DNA of 64,000 nucleotides from the NCBI GenBank assembly GCA_000708835.1, contig DF237357.1:19805-83804 (forward strand), read 5' to 3'. This DNA is from Klebsormidium nitens. Lineage: Eukaryota; Streptophyta; Klebsormidiophyceae; Klebsormidiales; Klebsormidiaceae. The position numbers were made by a program, and so were the translations under genes. Numbering within the stretch: position 1 is the first letter of the stretch; every line of letters begins with the position of its first letter. The notes beneath the pieces were generated by a model. That model worked only from the letters and a program-made list of their open reading frames with translations, was not told where the DNA came from and made no database searches. Of this stretch, positions 12,504 to 26,200 are shown in pieces.

Positions 12504-12899
12504 ATGTTTGGATGCTGTACCTATACACATTTTCAAAGCTACGCGCGAGCTACACAATTAAGTAATACCTACCCTAAAGAATCACAAAGTTCGAGCCGTA
12601 TGTCTTTGTCTGCTTCGCGCCCTCTGCAGGATGATCCGAGCCTGGTCGAAAACGCTGGCGAAGTCATTCAAAGGAATCGTGAGGTGCTCCCCATGATGCT
12701 CCATGAACTCCGGGTTCTCCCCAAGAGTCTTGCAACCTTCGTCGAGTGCAACGACCTGCGACAAGTCACACGTGGCCTTGAATTTGATACTGCAAAGCGC
12801 CTAATTCAAGGCTACTTCGTGAACGAGGACACAAAGGGTTTCATAGATCGTTCTGATTTCAAGAACGGCATCGAGGGAGAGCAACGGACAACCATTTAA
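12504..12899 (+). CDS. Doubtful small ORF with one EF-hand-like loop
   Basis: An open frame of 131 codons; a second ATG at 12600 gives a 99-residue version with better-looking composition. Near the C-terminus the segment NEDTKGFIDRSDF has the spacing of a 12-residue EF-hand loop (acidic or polar residues at positions 1, 3, 9 and 12, Gly at 6, Ile at 8) after a plausible helix. No second EF-hand and no splice partners were found. It may be a real small gene, an exon of a longer one, or chance; I do not assign a function. Confidence 0.28.
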   Translation: MFGCCTYTHFQSYARATQLSNTYPKESQSSSRMSLSASRPLQDDPSLVENAGEVIQRNREVLPMMLHELRVLPKSLATFVECNDLRQVTRGLEFDTAKRLIQGYFVNEDTKGFIDRSDFKNGIEGEQRTTI

Positions 12900-13207
12900 T
12901 GACAGAACGAGTAGAAAGTCTGCAAAGAGAACCGCGTATTGAGATGACGTCCCTGCGGGAACAAGCACACGAAGATCGTACTTCTTGAAGGTAGAAGGAA
13001 GATTCAATTCGTGAAACGTGGTAACAGCAGGAACCCAGGAAAATTGATTGATCGAACGGATTCAAAAGAACAGGGGCTATCGGAATATCGAAGACGAGCA
13101 ATTACCGGCACTTTCAGTCGGCCTGTTCAGAAAGGAAGCAGTAAAGAGGAAATATGGCAGCATGAAGGGAACGGAGAACCCCCGATAGACGGGTAACGAG
13201 CACGCAA

Positions 13208-16028
13208 TCAGCATGAGTACCACGAGTACTCAGGAAAGAGCTGGAGAAGAATATTTAGGCACCTCACCGACTCCAGGTAGTTCTTTCCGGTCAGCACGGC
13301 CAGGTTCCGGTACAGCGGAATCCGCCAGTAGCAGTTCGTGACCTCGATCACGACTGCGTCCGGCGCCGCAAAAATCGCGTTCGTCAGCCCCGCGCCGTGC
13401 ATCCCGAAAATGATGCTCGCGTTCCTGGTCATGCCAATAATCTCCCTCAGCCGTTCCCTATACGTTCGGGTACTGCTTCCAGGCGCGTAGATCGAATACG
13501 GCACCGGGAACGCCGCCTCGACTTCCTTCGTGTTGAGCAGCGTCCTGACCGTGTTTTCCCGCTTGAAATACAACACGCGGTCCTTTTCCGGGAGCGGCGG
13601 TTTGCTGCCAAACCCGAGCGCCTCTGTGACGAGGTTAACAAACCCGGCGAGCATGGGGTCTTCGCTCGTGTCGGTCGTTCGGCAGTGCCACGGCCACCCC
13701 TCGTTCCCGACAAAGTAAACGCTCTCGTAACATCCCAAGTGCTGCGATGTGTTCTGCAGTTCGATGTCGACGAAATTGATGCTCGCGGGGCGGAATGCTT
13801 CCATAAAGACCGTGTGCCGTTCTCGGGCTGTTGCAATAAGTTCGGGGCTCTTGATTTCGTTCGGTTTCCCGGAGAGACACTCGTAGAATTCCACGTGGAT
13901 CCCCTCTAAGGATTCGAGCCCCAGCTTTTGCAAGGCAACATAAGTGGAGTAATAAGCGAGCCCCATCGAGTGGAAAAAGTTGTAGTCGCACCTGTAAGAG
14001 GAATCTTGGTCAGCACCTTTGGAGTTATCATGTCAATGACGCTGATTACGGAATTAGTGGAGTAGATCAGTCGTCGATTTTTGCACACTAAAGACACCGA
14101 AAATGTGATGAGCGGTTGGGGTTTCACCCATTCCAATCAGGAAAAAAGTCGAAAAATAGAAGCTTTGCTTTTGTCATCGTAGTGAAGAAACAATGTTTTC
14201 AGAATGCTCTTGTTCCTCATTCTCATGGCAGTAGGCTGGTTATGTTACCGTGTTGGCCGTGAGTTTCACCTGTCCTCTTACAGGGCTGGTCGGCAACTGC
14301 TGGAGCTAGCAAGGATCAAGCAAGCTGCTTTTATAAATGTTGGGCTTTTGATGCAGTCCACGTCTGATGTGTCACTTCTCTCACGACTGGGCATACTATT
14401 CCTTATCGCGCCACATCTCGAAAAGATGCAATTGCAGCTCTCTGATAGTGTGCAGTCCGAAGGCTTGGCATGCACTGTTGGTAGAAGCGATGCAGAGCGC
14501 AATAGCTGTCCTTCAAATTGCGCGAGACTTAAAGATCGATCTTCTGTACATCTGTCAATCTTATCACGAACCAAAGTTGACGAGGGCCCTTGCTTGTTGC
14601 CAATTTCAGTCATGAGAATGGTTTGAGACACGATTCTTGAGCTCGCCTCTTATGTAACCAAGCCCTTTCTTGTCGCAACTCCACCTCTTCCGACTCAACG
14701 AGCTTCTGCTAACCTCATTCTTGTTCTTCAAACGCTGAGGCTGGCTAGAAGATGCCCTTGCCCTTTTCCAGAACGTGCTTTTTCCGTTGCCTTAGGACCT
14801 ACCTCTTTGAGGAAAGACTTGAAGGAGAGAGTCGTCTGCCGAATTTCCACTCATTCGCTGTGGCAACTTGAAGCCTTTTCAACAAATCTCTTATAGAACT
14901 ACAGAGGGTGCATATGCTTGTACTAAGGGAAGAAAACGCAAAAGCAAAGAACCTTTGGCAACTACACAGGTATCTGACTTCCTGATGAAAACGCTTCAAT
15001 TCTGTAAGAGGAAAGAATAGAGACATTCAAGACTGTTTAAAAGGAGCAGCAAAAGAATTATATCAAGTCGTCAAGCAGTCACTTTGGCCCATTCTGAAAT
15101 ATCGGTGTAAAGTCATATCAAGTCACTGGCCATCTTACCCTTTCTGGAACAGATTCCTTTCAACAAGCGAATGAAAATCCAAGAACCAAGAACCAAGAAC
15201 CAAGGACCAAGAACCAAGAAGCAAGAACCAAGAAATCCAAGAACCAAGAAATCCAAGAATCAACAGTTAGCCAAGAAGAAAGAAGGGAAGAAACACCGCT
15301 GGTAGAAGACCAACAAAAGATCAGTATCAGCACCTGTTGCCTCACCCTTCTTGTGCGCAGTACACAATGAACGTCTTTGGCTTCCAGATGATACGCTGTC
15401 CCTCGGGCTGCAGCACCCCCCCCTCTGGAAGGGGACCCGCCATGTTGATCGGCAACCGTTTCCCCATGTGCCAACACGAGCGACCACCATACATTGCCGC
15501 CCGTCCTTGCACCTGTGCGCACTCCCGACCTAGTCCTACTACGTCTATGTAGGGCTGACCTGCCTCATAAGAGCTGGCGGTCGGGTGCGGCGGACTCAGG
15601 TCTCGGCGGGTCAGGCACACTTGCTCTAGTTGCATCGCGCAGAGTTCATCTTGGTTGCAGAAGTCATTCGGTCTCTTTAGACGGGGGTCCGTTTTGCCAA
15701 TGGCTGGGATGGAATGTGGAACGAAGCGACAGGAGGAAGGAGATGCCAATGTTGTTTCTTGATGAAAGAACTGGTCCCCGCTGCATTCGTGAAGTGTCTC
15801 CCGTCTTCCTTGGCGCTTGTGCGTTCCATCTCCTTGGAAGCGGTTGCTACTTGTGTCATTGACTGGGTCCAAACGAAGACTTATGAACCAGCAAAGCTGA
15901 TAGAACGCAGCAAGCACTGCCAGCGACAAGGTTATGCGCCTGAGGTTCACCAAGAACAGGCGTTTGGAGAGCAGAACATAACGTCGAATGCGGAAGCCCT
16001 TTGCATCTGTCTTGGAGCTTGAAGCCAT
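13208..16028 (-). CDS. GT61-family (DUF563) glycosyltransferase, type II membrane protein, about 488 aa
   Basis: Two exons on the minus strand: 16028-15346 and 13991-13208, joined in phase 2 across a 1354-bp intron (donor GTGAGG, acceptor CTCTTACAG). Residues 1-31 are basic and cytosolic, residues 32-51 a single membrane anchor (SLAVLAAFYQLCWF), so the protein should sit in the Golgi with a lumenal catalytic domain. The splice creates CDYNFFHSM, the Asn/His segment that opens the DUF563 domain. Near the C-terminus IIFGMHGAGLTN followed by VVIEV is the hallmark of GT61 enzymes such as plant xylosyl- and arabinosyltransferases and animal POMGNT2/EOGT. Donor and acceptor sugars cannot be read from sequence; a role in cell-wall glycan or N-glycan decoration is inferred from the family. 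The end is uncertain: the frame stops at 13208, but a GTGAGG donor follows codon NYLES at 13268, so a different short last exon is possible. A TTTATAATA element lies about 100 nt upstream of the ATG. Confidence 0.82.
15178..15261 (+). repeat. CCAAGAA heptamer microsatellite in the GT61 intron
   Basis: About eleven units of CCAAGAA, some extended to AATCCAAGAA, run in tandem within the single intron of the glycosyltransferase gene. No function is apparent. Confidence 0.9.
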
Positions 16029-17228
16029 ACAGGACCACCATCAGGCAGCTACCTGGACGAACTTTGTAGTTCTTGGTCAACTGTCAGCTGCACGAGCTCT
16101 CCGTAGTCACTACGGTATCAATGTCATATTATAAAGATAGTGGCGCGCATTGGGGGCGCCGCAGCCTTCGGCTCCGAGTCCTGACTCCCGAGTCCTGAGT
16201 CCTAGTCCAGGACCGGCGGGCCAGGGCCTGATTCAGCAGTGTGCACATACGTCAGGCATACGTCTGGCAGGCATACGTCAGGATCGAAGTAGCACTGAGC
16301 AGGTTTGATGTCAGTGGCACGTGCGGTAGGTTGCCACCCGGGCATCGAGGCCGACTGTACACAAAAATATGACACCGGTGATAATCAGCCGGGCATACAT
16401 AAGCGCTGGAGCCTGGCAGCGCTCATGCCCGGGGTAGGTAGCTTGGCCTAAGTTCTGTATCTGGCCGAAATAGCAGCGGCGAGCGCATCTGCCATCCGGC
16501 CGCAAGTGGGCCGCGCCGGTCATGCAAGCCTCGCGCCGGGCGGCCTGCACTTTGCAGCTTCGCCCAGGACCGGACCCCGGTGCTCGCAGGTCACTAAATA
16601 TAGACGGCGAATTGACAAGGTTTGCTTCGTACCAACGATGAAGATGGTCGAGCTGCACAAGGACATCCCGGTAAAATCCTTGTCCTAGATCGCTAGAGTT
16701 CTAGGCTAGCCTGCTAGACTCTAGAGCCTAGACCGCTATAGGACCGTCTAATAGCTAGAGAGAGGGTGGACCGTCGACCTCTAGATGCATGTACTTTTTT
16801 TGCGACTTTCCGCAAATAAGTCATCCAACGTGTAATGGGCAATCATTAGTTTCGTCGCGTCATGTCCAACGTACAGTACTTGTTTCTTTGCTGACTAAAA
16901 CTGCACTTATAGTACCGGACTGATGCAGTACCTAGTCAACAAGAAGCCGCCAACGTACACCGCCATCGACAAACCCCCAATTCGCGTTTTATGCTCTCTA
17001 TGTGCTCGTCAAATCCCGGAGGTGAAGATCGACAAGAGCCACTAATCCGGACCAACCTTGTGCACCTACACCCTCAATGCAAGTGGATACCCGAAACGTA
17101 TTTGACCAATCCGCTGATCATGCAACTACTTGACCATTATGCAGTGCACCTGTACTCACAATTGAGTTTTGACGCTTCCGCTATTGATGACATTCACTTA
17201 CTTACAATGCACCTATACCTGATCTTCG
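16029..17228. other. Intergenic between kinase 3' end and GT61 promoter
   Basis: Both neighbours are on the minus strand, so this holds the kinase 3' untranslated region and the GT61 promoter. Three CATACGTC(A/T)GGC units repeat at 16247-16281. A stretch at 16685-16790 is unusually rich in CTAG tetramers. No gene was found. Confidence 0.5.
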
Positions 17229-20200
17229 TCAAGTCTCCCTCTTCCTGTCTTTAATGACTGATGTCAAAGTTGACACAAGGTCTTTTTGTAGGATGGGTTT
17301 GCTAAGGTAGCCGTCCATGCCGCATGCCAAGCATTTGTCTCTGTCCGACGCCATGGCATGTGCCGTGAGCGCAATGATCGGAGTGTAACGCCCCAAGCCG
17401 GCTTCGGCCTGCCGGATCGCTTCTGTGGCTTGATACCCGTCCACGTTTGGCATCTGGCAAGGAGCAGAGGGGATATAGATGTTATTGTCTGAATTGTAAT
17501 TCGTCCTGTAAGTGCAAAGCAATCCGAGGAGGTTCTGACGCAACATCCCACGGTGATGCTTAGATCTTAGGTGGATCTGTTCGCTTGTCTTTTGCCAGAA
17601 TATCCGATATGAGGTAAAGTGCATTCTCAATTCCAAAATACACCATCAAGCGCAGCATCTGATCACCAATGTATGTGCCCTGAGCGACCCCCTAGACTAT
17701 GTTCTTTGATGGTGCATTTGTCAGTCTAATTCAATGCAAGCATGTCATGCACAGCTCGGAAACAAACTCGCACACTCAAAGCTGCCGTTCAAAGTCATCA
17801 CGCAGGGTTCTGGAGTCGGTTTAGAACAAGCCCCAATCAGGGATGACATCGGCGGGCGCAGTGGATTATGCTTCTCCTCACCTGACAATCCATCAAAACC
17901 GCATCGAATGCATTTTGATGGTTCGCTTCGCCCGACCCAATGACAGCCGCAGCTGCCTGTTGCCCGTCCTCAACGCAATGCACCGACGCTCCCAGCTTTG
18001 TCAGCATCTTAACAGCAAGCTTCTGCACAAAGATAACGAGCGACCGGCGTGAATACAATGAACGCCCACGTTTCGTGGTGAGAGGATAATTTGATAAGCG
18101 TTCATTGCGGAAGGACGGAAAATGACTGCATGGAATTGGCGAGACTCGCACAGGCTGCGAGGCAGATGCTCCGATGCGCTCGGGTTCCTAAGGGGGGTCG
18201 CGAGCGAACACTGGCTCCTGTCCGAAGTCATGCCTATTAGTGGTTTGCAAGGGGCTGCAATGCTCGGGCCCTTGCATGCGTCGGACAATGGAATGCTGAC
18301 TCCGTTGCAAATGTCTGGCACTCAATTAAGATTGTCTCCTATTCAGCACACTGAATGGACGGTCTTCGGGGCGAAACCCCTTGCCCCGAGACATTCCGAA
18401 CCAAAACAAACGCTGGGTCCTTCTGGATTTTGCAAACAAAGGGTGACCGCCTACAAGAGCCTTCTACTGATGAAAAGCAAGCCCAGATTAAAGAATCTCA
18501 TCCATTCAGAGACACCACTCACCTGCAAGATGGGCGTATCTTCAGCGACAAGGACTCGCAGGCCGGCCAGGGGTTGCGACTGCGCACGTCGGAGAGGGGT
18601 CTGACGCCCGCCTGCTGCTAAGCTTGACGCCTCGGCATGGGACGAGGACCTCGGAGCTGGCTTTAAGTGTGTGCCTAAAGCTCCTCCTAGAGGCGATATT
18701 AGCGGTGATGTAGGGAGAAGGCTCGAAGTTTCCGTAAATCTTGAGGAGTCGCTTCCAGCACTTAGTTCTGAAGCCGTGTCGGCTCCGGAAACGGCTCCGA
18801 ATACGTTACGGTTCTCTAGGGGAAGCGTCTCTTCGTGCTGAGACTCGGGAGTGTTGCAGAAAGGCGAAGCGCCTGACCGGGCGATCATCAAGCGAAGGAG
18901 AGTTGAGAGGCGGGTATTGTAGAGAGGTTTGCTTGCAACGGGGAAGGCGGACTTCAGCAGCTGCGAAAGACAAAAAGACAAAATATGATAAGTTGCGATT
19001 TCTCGGCTTTTACACCGTGAATATATTTGGACAACTTTGGAGAGAAAACGATTTCCTTGGACAAGACTGAGGATACAGGGCGGATGGTCACAACACAGGG
19101 TGAATGCTTCTCGTTCAAAATGGATTCTTCATCAATGGAATCGTCTTTGCAGCAACGAGCTTCTTTAGGACAGCAAAAACGCGGTAACGAAAGGGCTGGA
19201 AAGACAGGCTGCGATGGGAGTGGGTGGGTGTTTTGGCTAAAGAGACCCTTCTAGGGGAGAAATGAGTATTGAGGGAGAGACAAGAAGCGAATCCAGGCAG
19301 AGACGAGCTCAACCACTCGGTGCATGACGGAAGATCCTTGAAAGTGCCCACCAGGGAGTAGGCGACTGACGTCAGCAATAGGGATCACAAGCATCCCACA
19401 TGTGATTCTCCTTGACAGTTGCTCACCTTTCTGAGAGGACTACGGTCAGCACTAGGGAACAACAAGAACTAGCATTGCCACGTGTGTTCCTTCTTGACAC
19501 TTCCTTACCTAGTGAACAAGACTGCGGACAGTAATAGGGAACAACAAGAAGTAGTATTGCCACATGCGATCCTTCTTGACAGTTACTTACCTGTCTGACA
19601 GGACTGGGGGTAGACGGCGAAGTTAGCCAAGCGATGCTTGCTTTGTGTTGAAGCGCAGACAACTCAGCGAGAAACGCTTGTAAGTTGCGGAGGTCGCCCA
19701 AGATCGCGCCGTCGAGAGCGCTCGCATCAAGAAGCATAAATACCGGCTGTCCCGCTGTAACGGAACAAAGGCGAGAGTTTTAGCTGGACTTGCATACTTA
19801 TCATCAGCCTGGATGTGCAAAGTTGATAATGATCACTGTACGGCAGTTCTGTGTGGATAGAAGAGATACACCAGGAACTGCGCAGAATCCTGGCGCGCTA
19901 ACAGCGAAGTTGTAAACTTTCCGGCTTCGCCCAGGTGGCCACATCCGCACAGAAGATCAAGATCGGCATCTCAAATGACTGGTCCGTCACTGACTTCGAC
20001 CTTGTCTGCTTAGCATTCACCGAGCGTCTTGGTAGCGTTTCGAACAACATAAGTGTAGAGATTTGTCAAAAGAAGATGTGTCACACGGATGATCGGGTCG
20101 CAAGCACCGAAGCTAAATAACTTGCGCATTCCAATCATTGCTTACCTTCCACATCATGACCGGCAAGAAGCTCCGACGGGTGTGCTCCCAGCGTTCGTAC

Positions 20201-23200
20201 CGTTTGCACAGTCAGCCCCTGGGCCGTCAGGTACCTGGAAAGAAGCAGCAGACCGACACGATAAGCGATCGCGTATACAAATTATTCAAGATTGCTGGGC
20301 CGGCTCCAATTGATCAATAACCTCGTCGCACCTTGGACGACCGTGCACCAATTCGCTCAAAAGATATGACGACCCGGATCCTGATCTCAAGGTCGGTCAG
20401 CACGTTTGACGAATCAGCAAGGCAGAGTCAACGCGAGCGTCCTCTTACGGAGCCCTATTTCTGCCGTCCATACGCGGATCTTGCTGGACTTTGATTCCGT
20501 GCCGCTACTGTCAGAGGGGCTCCCGTGACTTGCACATGAGAACTATTGATAACCATAGTTGAGCTACCCCGCCTGAGAAAGAAGCCGCTGGCGCCTTCAC
20601 ACAAGGCATTTTTGGTCCAAGCACGGACGATATGCAAAGCTTTTAGGAAACTGCCAGACCAATAACGGCTTTTATTAATTAAAAAGATACCAAACGCCAA
20701 GGTGGGCCCGCCAACCCAACCAAAACCTCCTAGCACTTCACATTTCTTGTGTCAAGGCGACCAACCTTTCGGCAATGCCACGCCCGACGTCGCCCTCCAT
20801 CGCCAGAAACACGTGGCCCTCTCTGACGTCATCCAGGCTTGTTCCCGGCTGTTCCGCTGCCGTTTCTGACTCCTCAAAGTAGATGGTGAACCGCATCAGC
20901 GTACCCGGCCCGTCCTTGTCTACGATCTGGATGTCTCCACCCATCATTCGAACTGCAAATGAACGAACGAACTTTCAGGGTTCGGATACATTGACAAATG
21001 CACAATCCCACGTTGAGACACAATGGTGAAACCCTGAAGAAGGAATCTAGTCTTGCCGTTGCCCTGAATAAGCTGAGATCTGTTCGTGCATGATTGAGCA
21101 TGAGCCCCAGACCTACCAAAGCTTTCCGAGTGAGAAAAATCATCCACTTATCGTGGGGCGGAACGAGCCCCACGACACGAGTATGATGCTCAATGACGGG
21201 CTTGCTGCCCAAATGGCAACAGGCCCCGGAAAAGCATTTCAGCCAAGGCGTCAAAACGGCCCTTGTCCTTACCAAAGTGGACTTTGACAGAAGCACCATA
21301 TTCCTGCATCCTTTGACTGACCCTTGAGCACTCACTGCAGCTTGCCTTCCATTCTCTTTCGCATACGCCGGTGCTTCGACACGTACACTTACGCAAAGGA
21401 GTCTCCAAACTTGCACAGGATGGTCTACTTTGGCCGTAACTTTTGTCAGAAGCTCTGCAACCAGATGCTTGGGCCCTTTGACCAAAACTCACCAAGCGAC
21501 CGAACGATGCCCAGTCCAAGCCCCGTCCCGCCATGCGTTCGCGTGGTAGAGGAATCTGCGACCAAAGCAGCAGTCGGGTTTGAGCTCCCGCATCGATGCG
21601 CTTTCTTGTTCGCTAGCCGCAGGTTTGAAAGACCTTTCCAGAACGGAGCTCAAGCGGTAAGAAGAAAAGTCCCTTTCGACTGAGGCTGGCATGGGGTGAG
21701 AAGTGTGTACGCAACGTGTGATGGTGTGTCGTCTTTGTTTGCAGGGGTAGACAGTTGCCTAGGCTTGAGACGCCGTCTCAAAGAGGCTGCCTTCGTCCCT
21801 GCACGTCTTTCAACAAATACCCGCCGAAAGATGCTTTGTGACAACCAAGTGCACGCGCTCGTGACAAAAGCTCGCGATTCTGCCACCTCAGAGAAGGGAA
21901 AAAGCAGCGGAATCCAGCCATTCGATACCTGCAGTCAATCCGACTTCCCTCAGATCTCCTTAACATTTTCCAGGTTTTAAATCTTACCCTGAGCGCTCTT
22001 GCTGACGAAAAATCATTTCGATGGCTTCTGTAGCGGACACCTTCATGAAACAGAGATAAGACCAACCCATTCATGACCCAAGGGCTTCGAACAGATACAA
22101 CCGTTCCGTCGTTGTTGACTAGTAGAGGAGTCTTTCATAAGAAGCAATCTCCAAGGTTTTTCGACCTAAAGAAAGGCGCACACGTGGACACGACCTTCTC
22201 ACCGGCTTGCACGAAGTTCTCAAACACCTTCTCCCGCTTTTCCGGGGGGATCCCTATCCCGCTGTCGTCCACCTCAAAAGTGTACCCCCTTTTCGCCGCG
22301 GAAGGAACCGGGGGAGCCGATTTTGGGGATGGGGAGCAGGGCGAAAACCACCCGCCGTTTTCTCGGGGGGTCTTTGCGTTGGGCGAGTCGGGGGGGCCGG
22401 CAGGCGCAAGCTCGGTTTGGGGAAAGGGGATGGGCCATGCCCTGGGAACAAGAGAGCAGGAGAAAGGGTGAGACAAAGAAGGCAAAAGGAAGGAGACGAA
22501 CACAGAACACAGAACGACGAGACAGGCAAGACAATGACAAGCAATTGATTGAAACAGGAGGTGAGCAACCCTTTCAACGGCACGGACAAAGACGGAACAG
22601 ACTTCAGCGTGACGCAATGAACGCAAGGCTTTGACCGGCAACTCGCGAAACGGAGAAGGAAAGAGGGAGTAGCGGAGAAAGGGTTGCATCAAGGTCAGCG
22701 ATCTCAGATATACGAAGGTGCCCACCTGACGAGAATGTGCCCGCCAACCGACGAGAACTTGACGGCGTTCGACAGCAGATTGACGACCACTTGTCGCACC
22801 CGAGCCTGGTCGCCTTTCACTAACCGGTCCATGTCCCCGGGCAAATCAAGACCAATTTCAATACCTTTCTTGCTACATTGCACCGCGAACATGTCGACAA
22901 TGGACTCGAGCTCGGCCGTGATGTCGAAGTCGGCCTTCTCTAATTCTAGACGCCCCGCTTCGATCTGCGAGGAAATGAGATAGGGTGTGAAAACTTTACA
23001 GGTCCAAAATGTAATGAGGACCGGCCAGACCTTCCCGTCTAACTTTTGTAAGTGTTGGGAATGAGAAGTTCACTGGTTCAAAAGGTTCAAAAGGTTGAGA
23101 CTCTATAGACTGATGCTTCAAGGTTCGCAAGCTTTGAAGGGCGCTTAAATAAGTAGGACTACTGCAAGCCTCATCGATTTCGGACGACTTGTACCTACTG

Positions 23201-26200
23201 AAGAAATGCAACCACTGGATCCGCAGGAGTTAGCCACGGAGACAGAAAATGCCTTGTCACGCAAGACGGACAGTCGGCCAAGAACAAGTCTCCCATGTCG
23301 AGGACCATGCCATCGCTCTTTAATACGGGTGAGTGAAGCTGAGTCAGTCTGCAGATCTATAACCAGGAAAAGGTGATGCAGAACGCAGTCACAGCCAGAA
23401 GTCTAAACCTTTCTACCAACCTGCCTAGCTCGCTGTCAAGCGAGCAGCCTCAGAACTACTAAATTTTGTACCATGGTCCAATGGTATTTTTCATTATAGC
23501 AGATCCACGAAGATCTTGCAGCGTTGGCTTCTCAAAGCTTCCCAAGCAATCCGTAAAAGTCCGGAAAAGCATTATCAAGGGAACGAAGAGAAGACGACAG
23601 GACCGTATCCTGTTCCATTCCACAGTTGGCGCGCTGCCTGCGAGTTCCGCTTACCTTTCCGAGATCCAACAAGTTGTTGAGGAGGCCCAAGAGGCTCGTT
23701 GCACACTGCTTGATCTGAGCCACGTTGACCTGTAAGACCCCACAGCAAACGCATCAACACAAGTGATGAGACATGTTAAGATCGCAGTTCCCGACACGCA
23801 TGTTTCAAATGCTGGAACATGTGGAGACTTGACAAACTGCGACGACAAATGAAATCGAGATCGTTCCAGTGAGCGTTGCGAAAAGAATCCGCTAATTGGG
23901 ACTTACGGCCTGTTCTGGCTGGAGCTCTTCAGCTGCTAAGAGGTCCAGCAGCCCCATGATCCCCGCCATTGGAGTCCGCAACTCGTGGGACACGTTGCTC
24001 AGGAACATGCTCTTGGCCTGCACAGCACAATGCCAAGGGAATTAGCAGAAAAGCTTGCTGAGCAAATCAAATCATTGTGCAACAAATCAATGTGCCCAGA
24101 ATGAGTCGAGAAGCAGCTTGCTGGGTAGCCAAAGCTTTGCACCAGATCGAAGGCCGTGCCCACTCGGTTGGTAGGACTACTCCGCCAACTTGAGGAAGGG
24201 TTCACTCGTCTCACTGAAGAGAACAGGTTTGAGCTCAAAAGATGCCCCAATCTGACCTAGGAAGGGCAAAGTTCAAACCAATAGTGACGAAAACGGTCAC
24301 ACATACGGAAGTAGTGGACCTTCAGGAACATCAGCAGAAATGAAGGTAACCGAATCGGATTGGGGCTTCATTGGCAGCTCATTAAAAACCGCTACTCACC
24401 TGACTGTGCGCTTCCGCCCGCCGTTTCGCCGCGTCTAGTTCGGCCTTGAGCTTCACTTCCCTTGAGACGCGCACCGTGAAGAAGACCACCAGTACGCACC
24501 CCAGAGCGAAGATGGCAACGGACAGAGAGACGAGGAAGATCACGGTGGCGCGGCTCCGCTCGTCGATGACCCCCATAATGCTTGTTCTGCAAGAATGTCG
24601 GCACACATGAGCAAAATAGCCCAACTGCGTGCTCAAAACGAAAGATAGCCGGAGTCGCGCAACTTCGCGCATTGATGACCCCCAAAAAAATTTGCCCTGC
24701 AGAGATATGGGCGCATACTGAGCCAACATGAGTGTCTGCAATCTGGGCACATATTGAGCCAACACGCGTGCCTGATGTTGGGGCCGCTTATAAAACCAAC
24801 ATACGTACTTGATATCGAGCGAAACTTGAGCCAGTAACGTGCCTGATATAGAGCGCAGTGACCCCCCGAAGCTGCGTCTCTTGCTGCTTCTGAAAATGCA
24901 AAGGCAGCAAGAAGTAAAGACGCAAAATGCCTCTACTTACTTCCAAAAAGCAGGTAAATCTCCAAGGACTTCGCTGTGAGTCTGCAATGGACTTCGAAAA
25001 TTGCGCAGAACTGGCAGGAAAGACTGCGAGTGACCGTTCCTTACTCAAAACAAGCATCCTTCTCTGCATCACTCTTCTTGAGAGGTTGGTCGCACCAGAC
25101 CCGACCAACGTCGTCAATGTCCCAGATCCTTCATCTCAAAACCCGAAGCTGCATAGATAAGATTCAGGATACGCATGACTCGAAAAACTGAAAAGAAAAA
25201 ACCGTGTCAATGCGTACCGTGGGATTGCTACCACAGCGACGACCATGAGATTGTTGAGCCGAATAGGCACCGTGTCTACATAATATCGCAACTTGCCCAG
25301 AGTCACGTCAGCAGCTTCCGTCCTAGTAGAGAGCAGGTGCTGCAAACCCCACCTGCAAAGGTGAGCGAAGGGCAGCGGTGAGGTCAGTGTCAAGATGGAG
25401 ATTGAGGGCCGGGTTATGGAGAGGGTTTTCAAAAAGAAAAGAAATTCATTTGGTAATTGACGACCGAATAGTTGTGTCGGTGGCTTCCCTCGGAGTAAAG
25501 AGCAGGTGCTGCATACCCCACCTGGAAAGGTAAGCGAAGTGGCAGCAATGACGTCACTCAAGCCAGGAGTTCGAGGACCGGGTTGTGAAGGAGGTTATTG
25601 AAAGAAATGGGCAGCAGGGTGTACGAGGTTCGACAACCCAACAGATTTGAATCGGTGCCTTCTGCCGGACGTGCTGCATACCCCACCTGCACTTGTAGCG
25701 AAAGGGCGGCAGTGACAGCATATCGGCTGGAGGTGAAGGACCGGGTTGTGGGGAAGGTGATAACAGAAAGGGGCGAGGCCAGGAAAGAGTACAAACGAGG
25801 GACTAAACAGTGACACGGGGCTATGCACTCAAGCATCCCTCGCCGCCTTTCAAGTGCCTTCGAGATGGCCTTCCGAGCATTGCAAGACTAGGTGCTCGTA
25901 ATGGCAGGTGTACTCTGCAGATTACGAGGAGATAATCTCATATTCTTCTTTCCAACAAAGGAAGACATATTTCCTCCTCATTGACCAGCACTCAACCCCT
26001 ACCGCACGTGCCAGCAACTTTCGAAGCGACCCTTACTGAAAAGTAGTATAACAGAAGATGCCTTCTTGCATCATTGCCCGCCAGCTCCGCTTTTGGCAAC
26101 GTCTTCACAAGTTCACGTCATTACATCTCCTAGCTCGATTAGCACGGACCGTACAAAGAAACGAACCAAACTCTCAACAGATCCAGAGCCAGGCAAATCG

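Noticed and set aside
13397-13909. 170-codon plus-strand open frame
   Set aside because: It is the antisense shadow of the GC-rich GT61 exon.
19935-20120. Possible extra kinase exon between 20146 and 19754
   Set aside because: The exons at 20234-20146 and 19754-19591 already join in phase and continue the pseudo-receiver; adding this piece breaks the frame.
22135-22725. Long minus-strand frame before the kinase G1 box taken as one exon
   Set aside because: A strong acceptor (CTCTTGTTCCCAG) at 22442 and phase continuity with the 22726 donor show that only 22441-22203 is exon.
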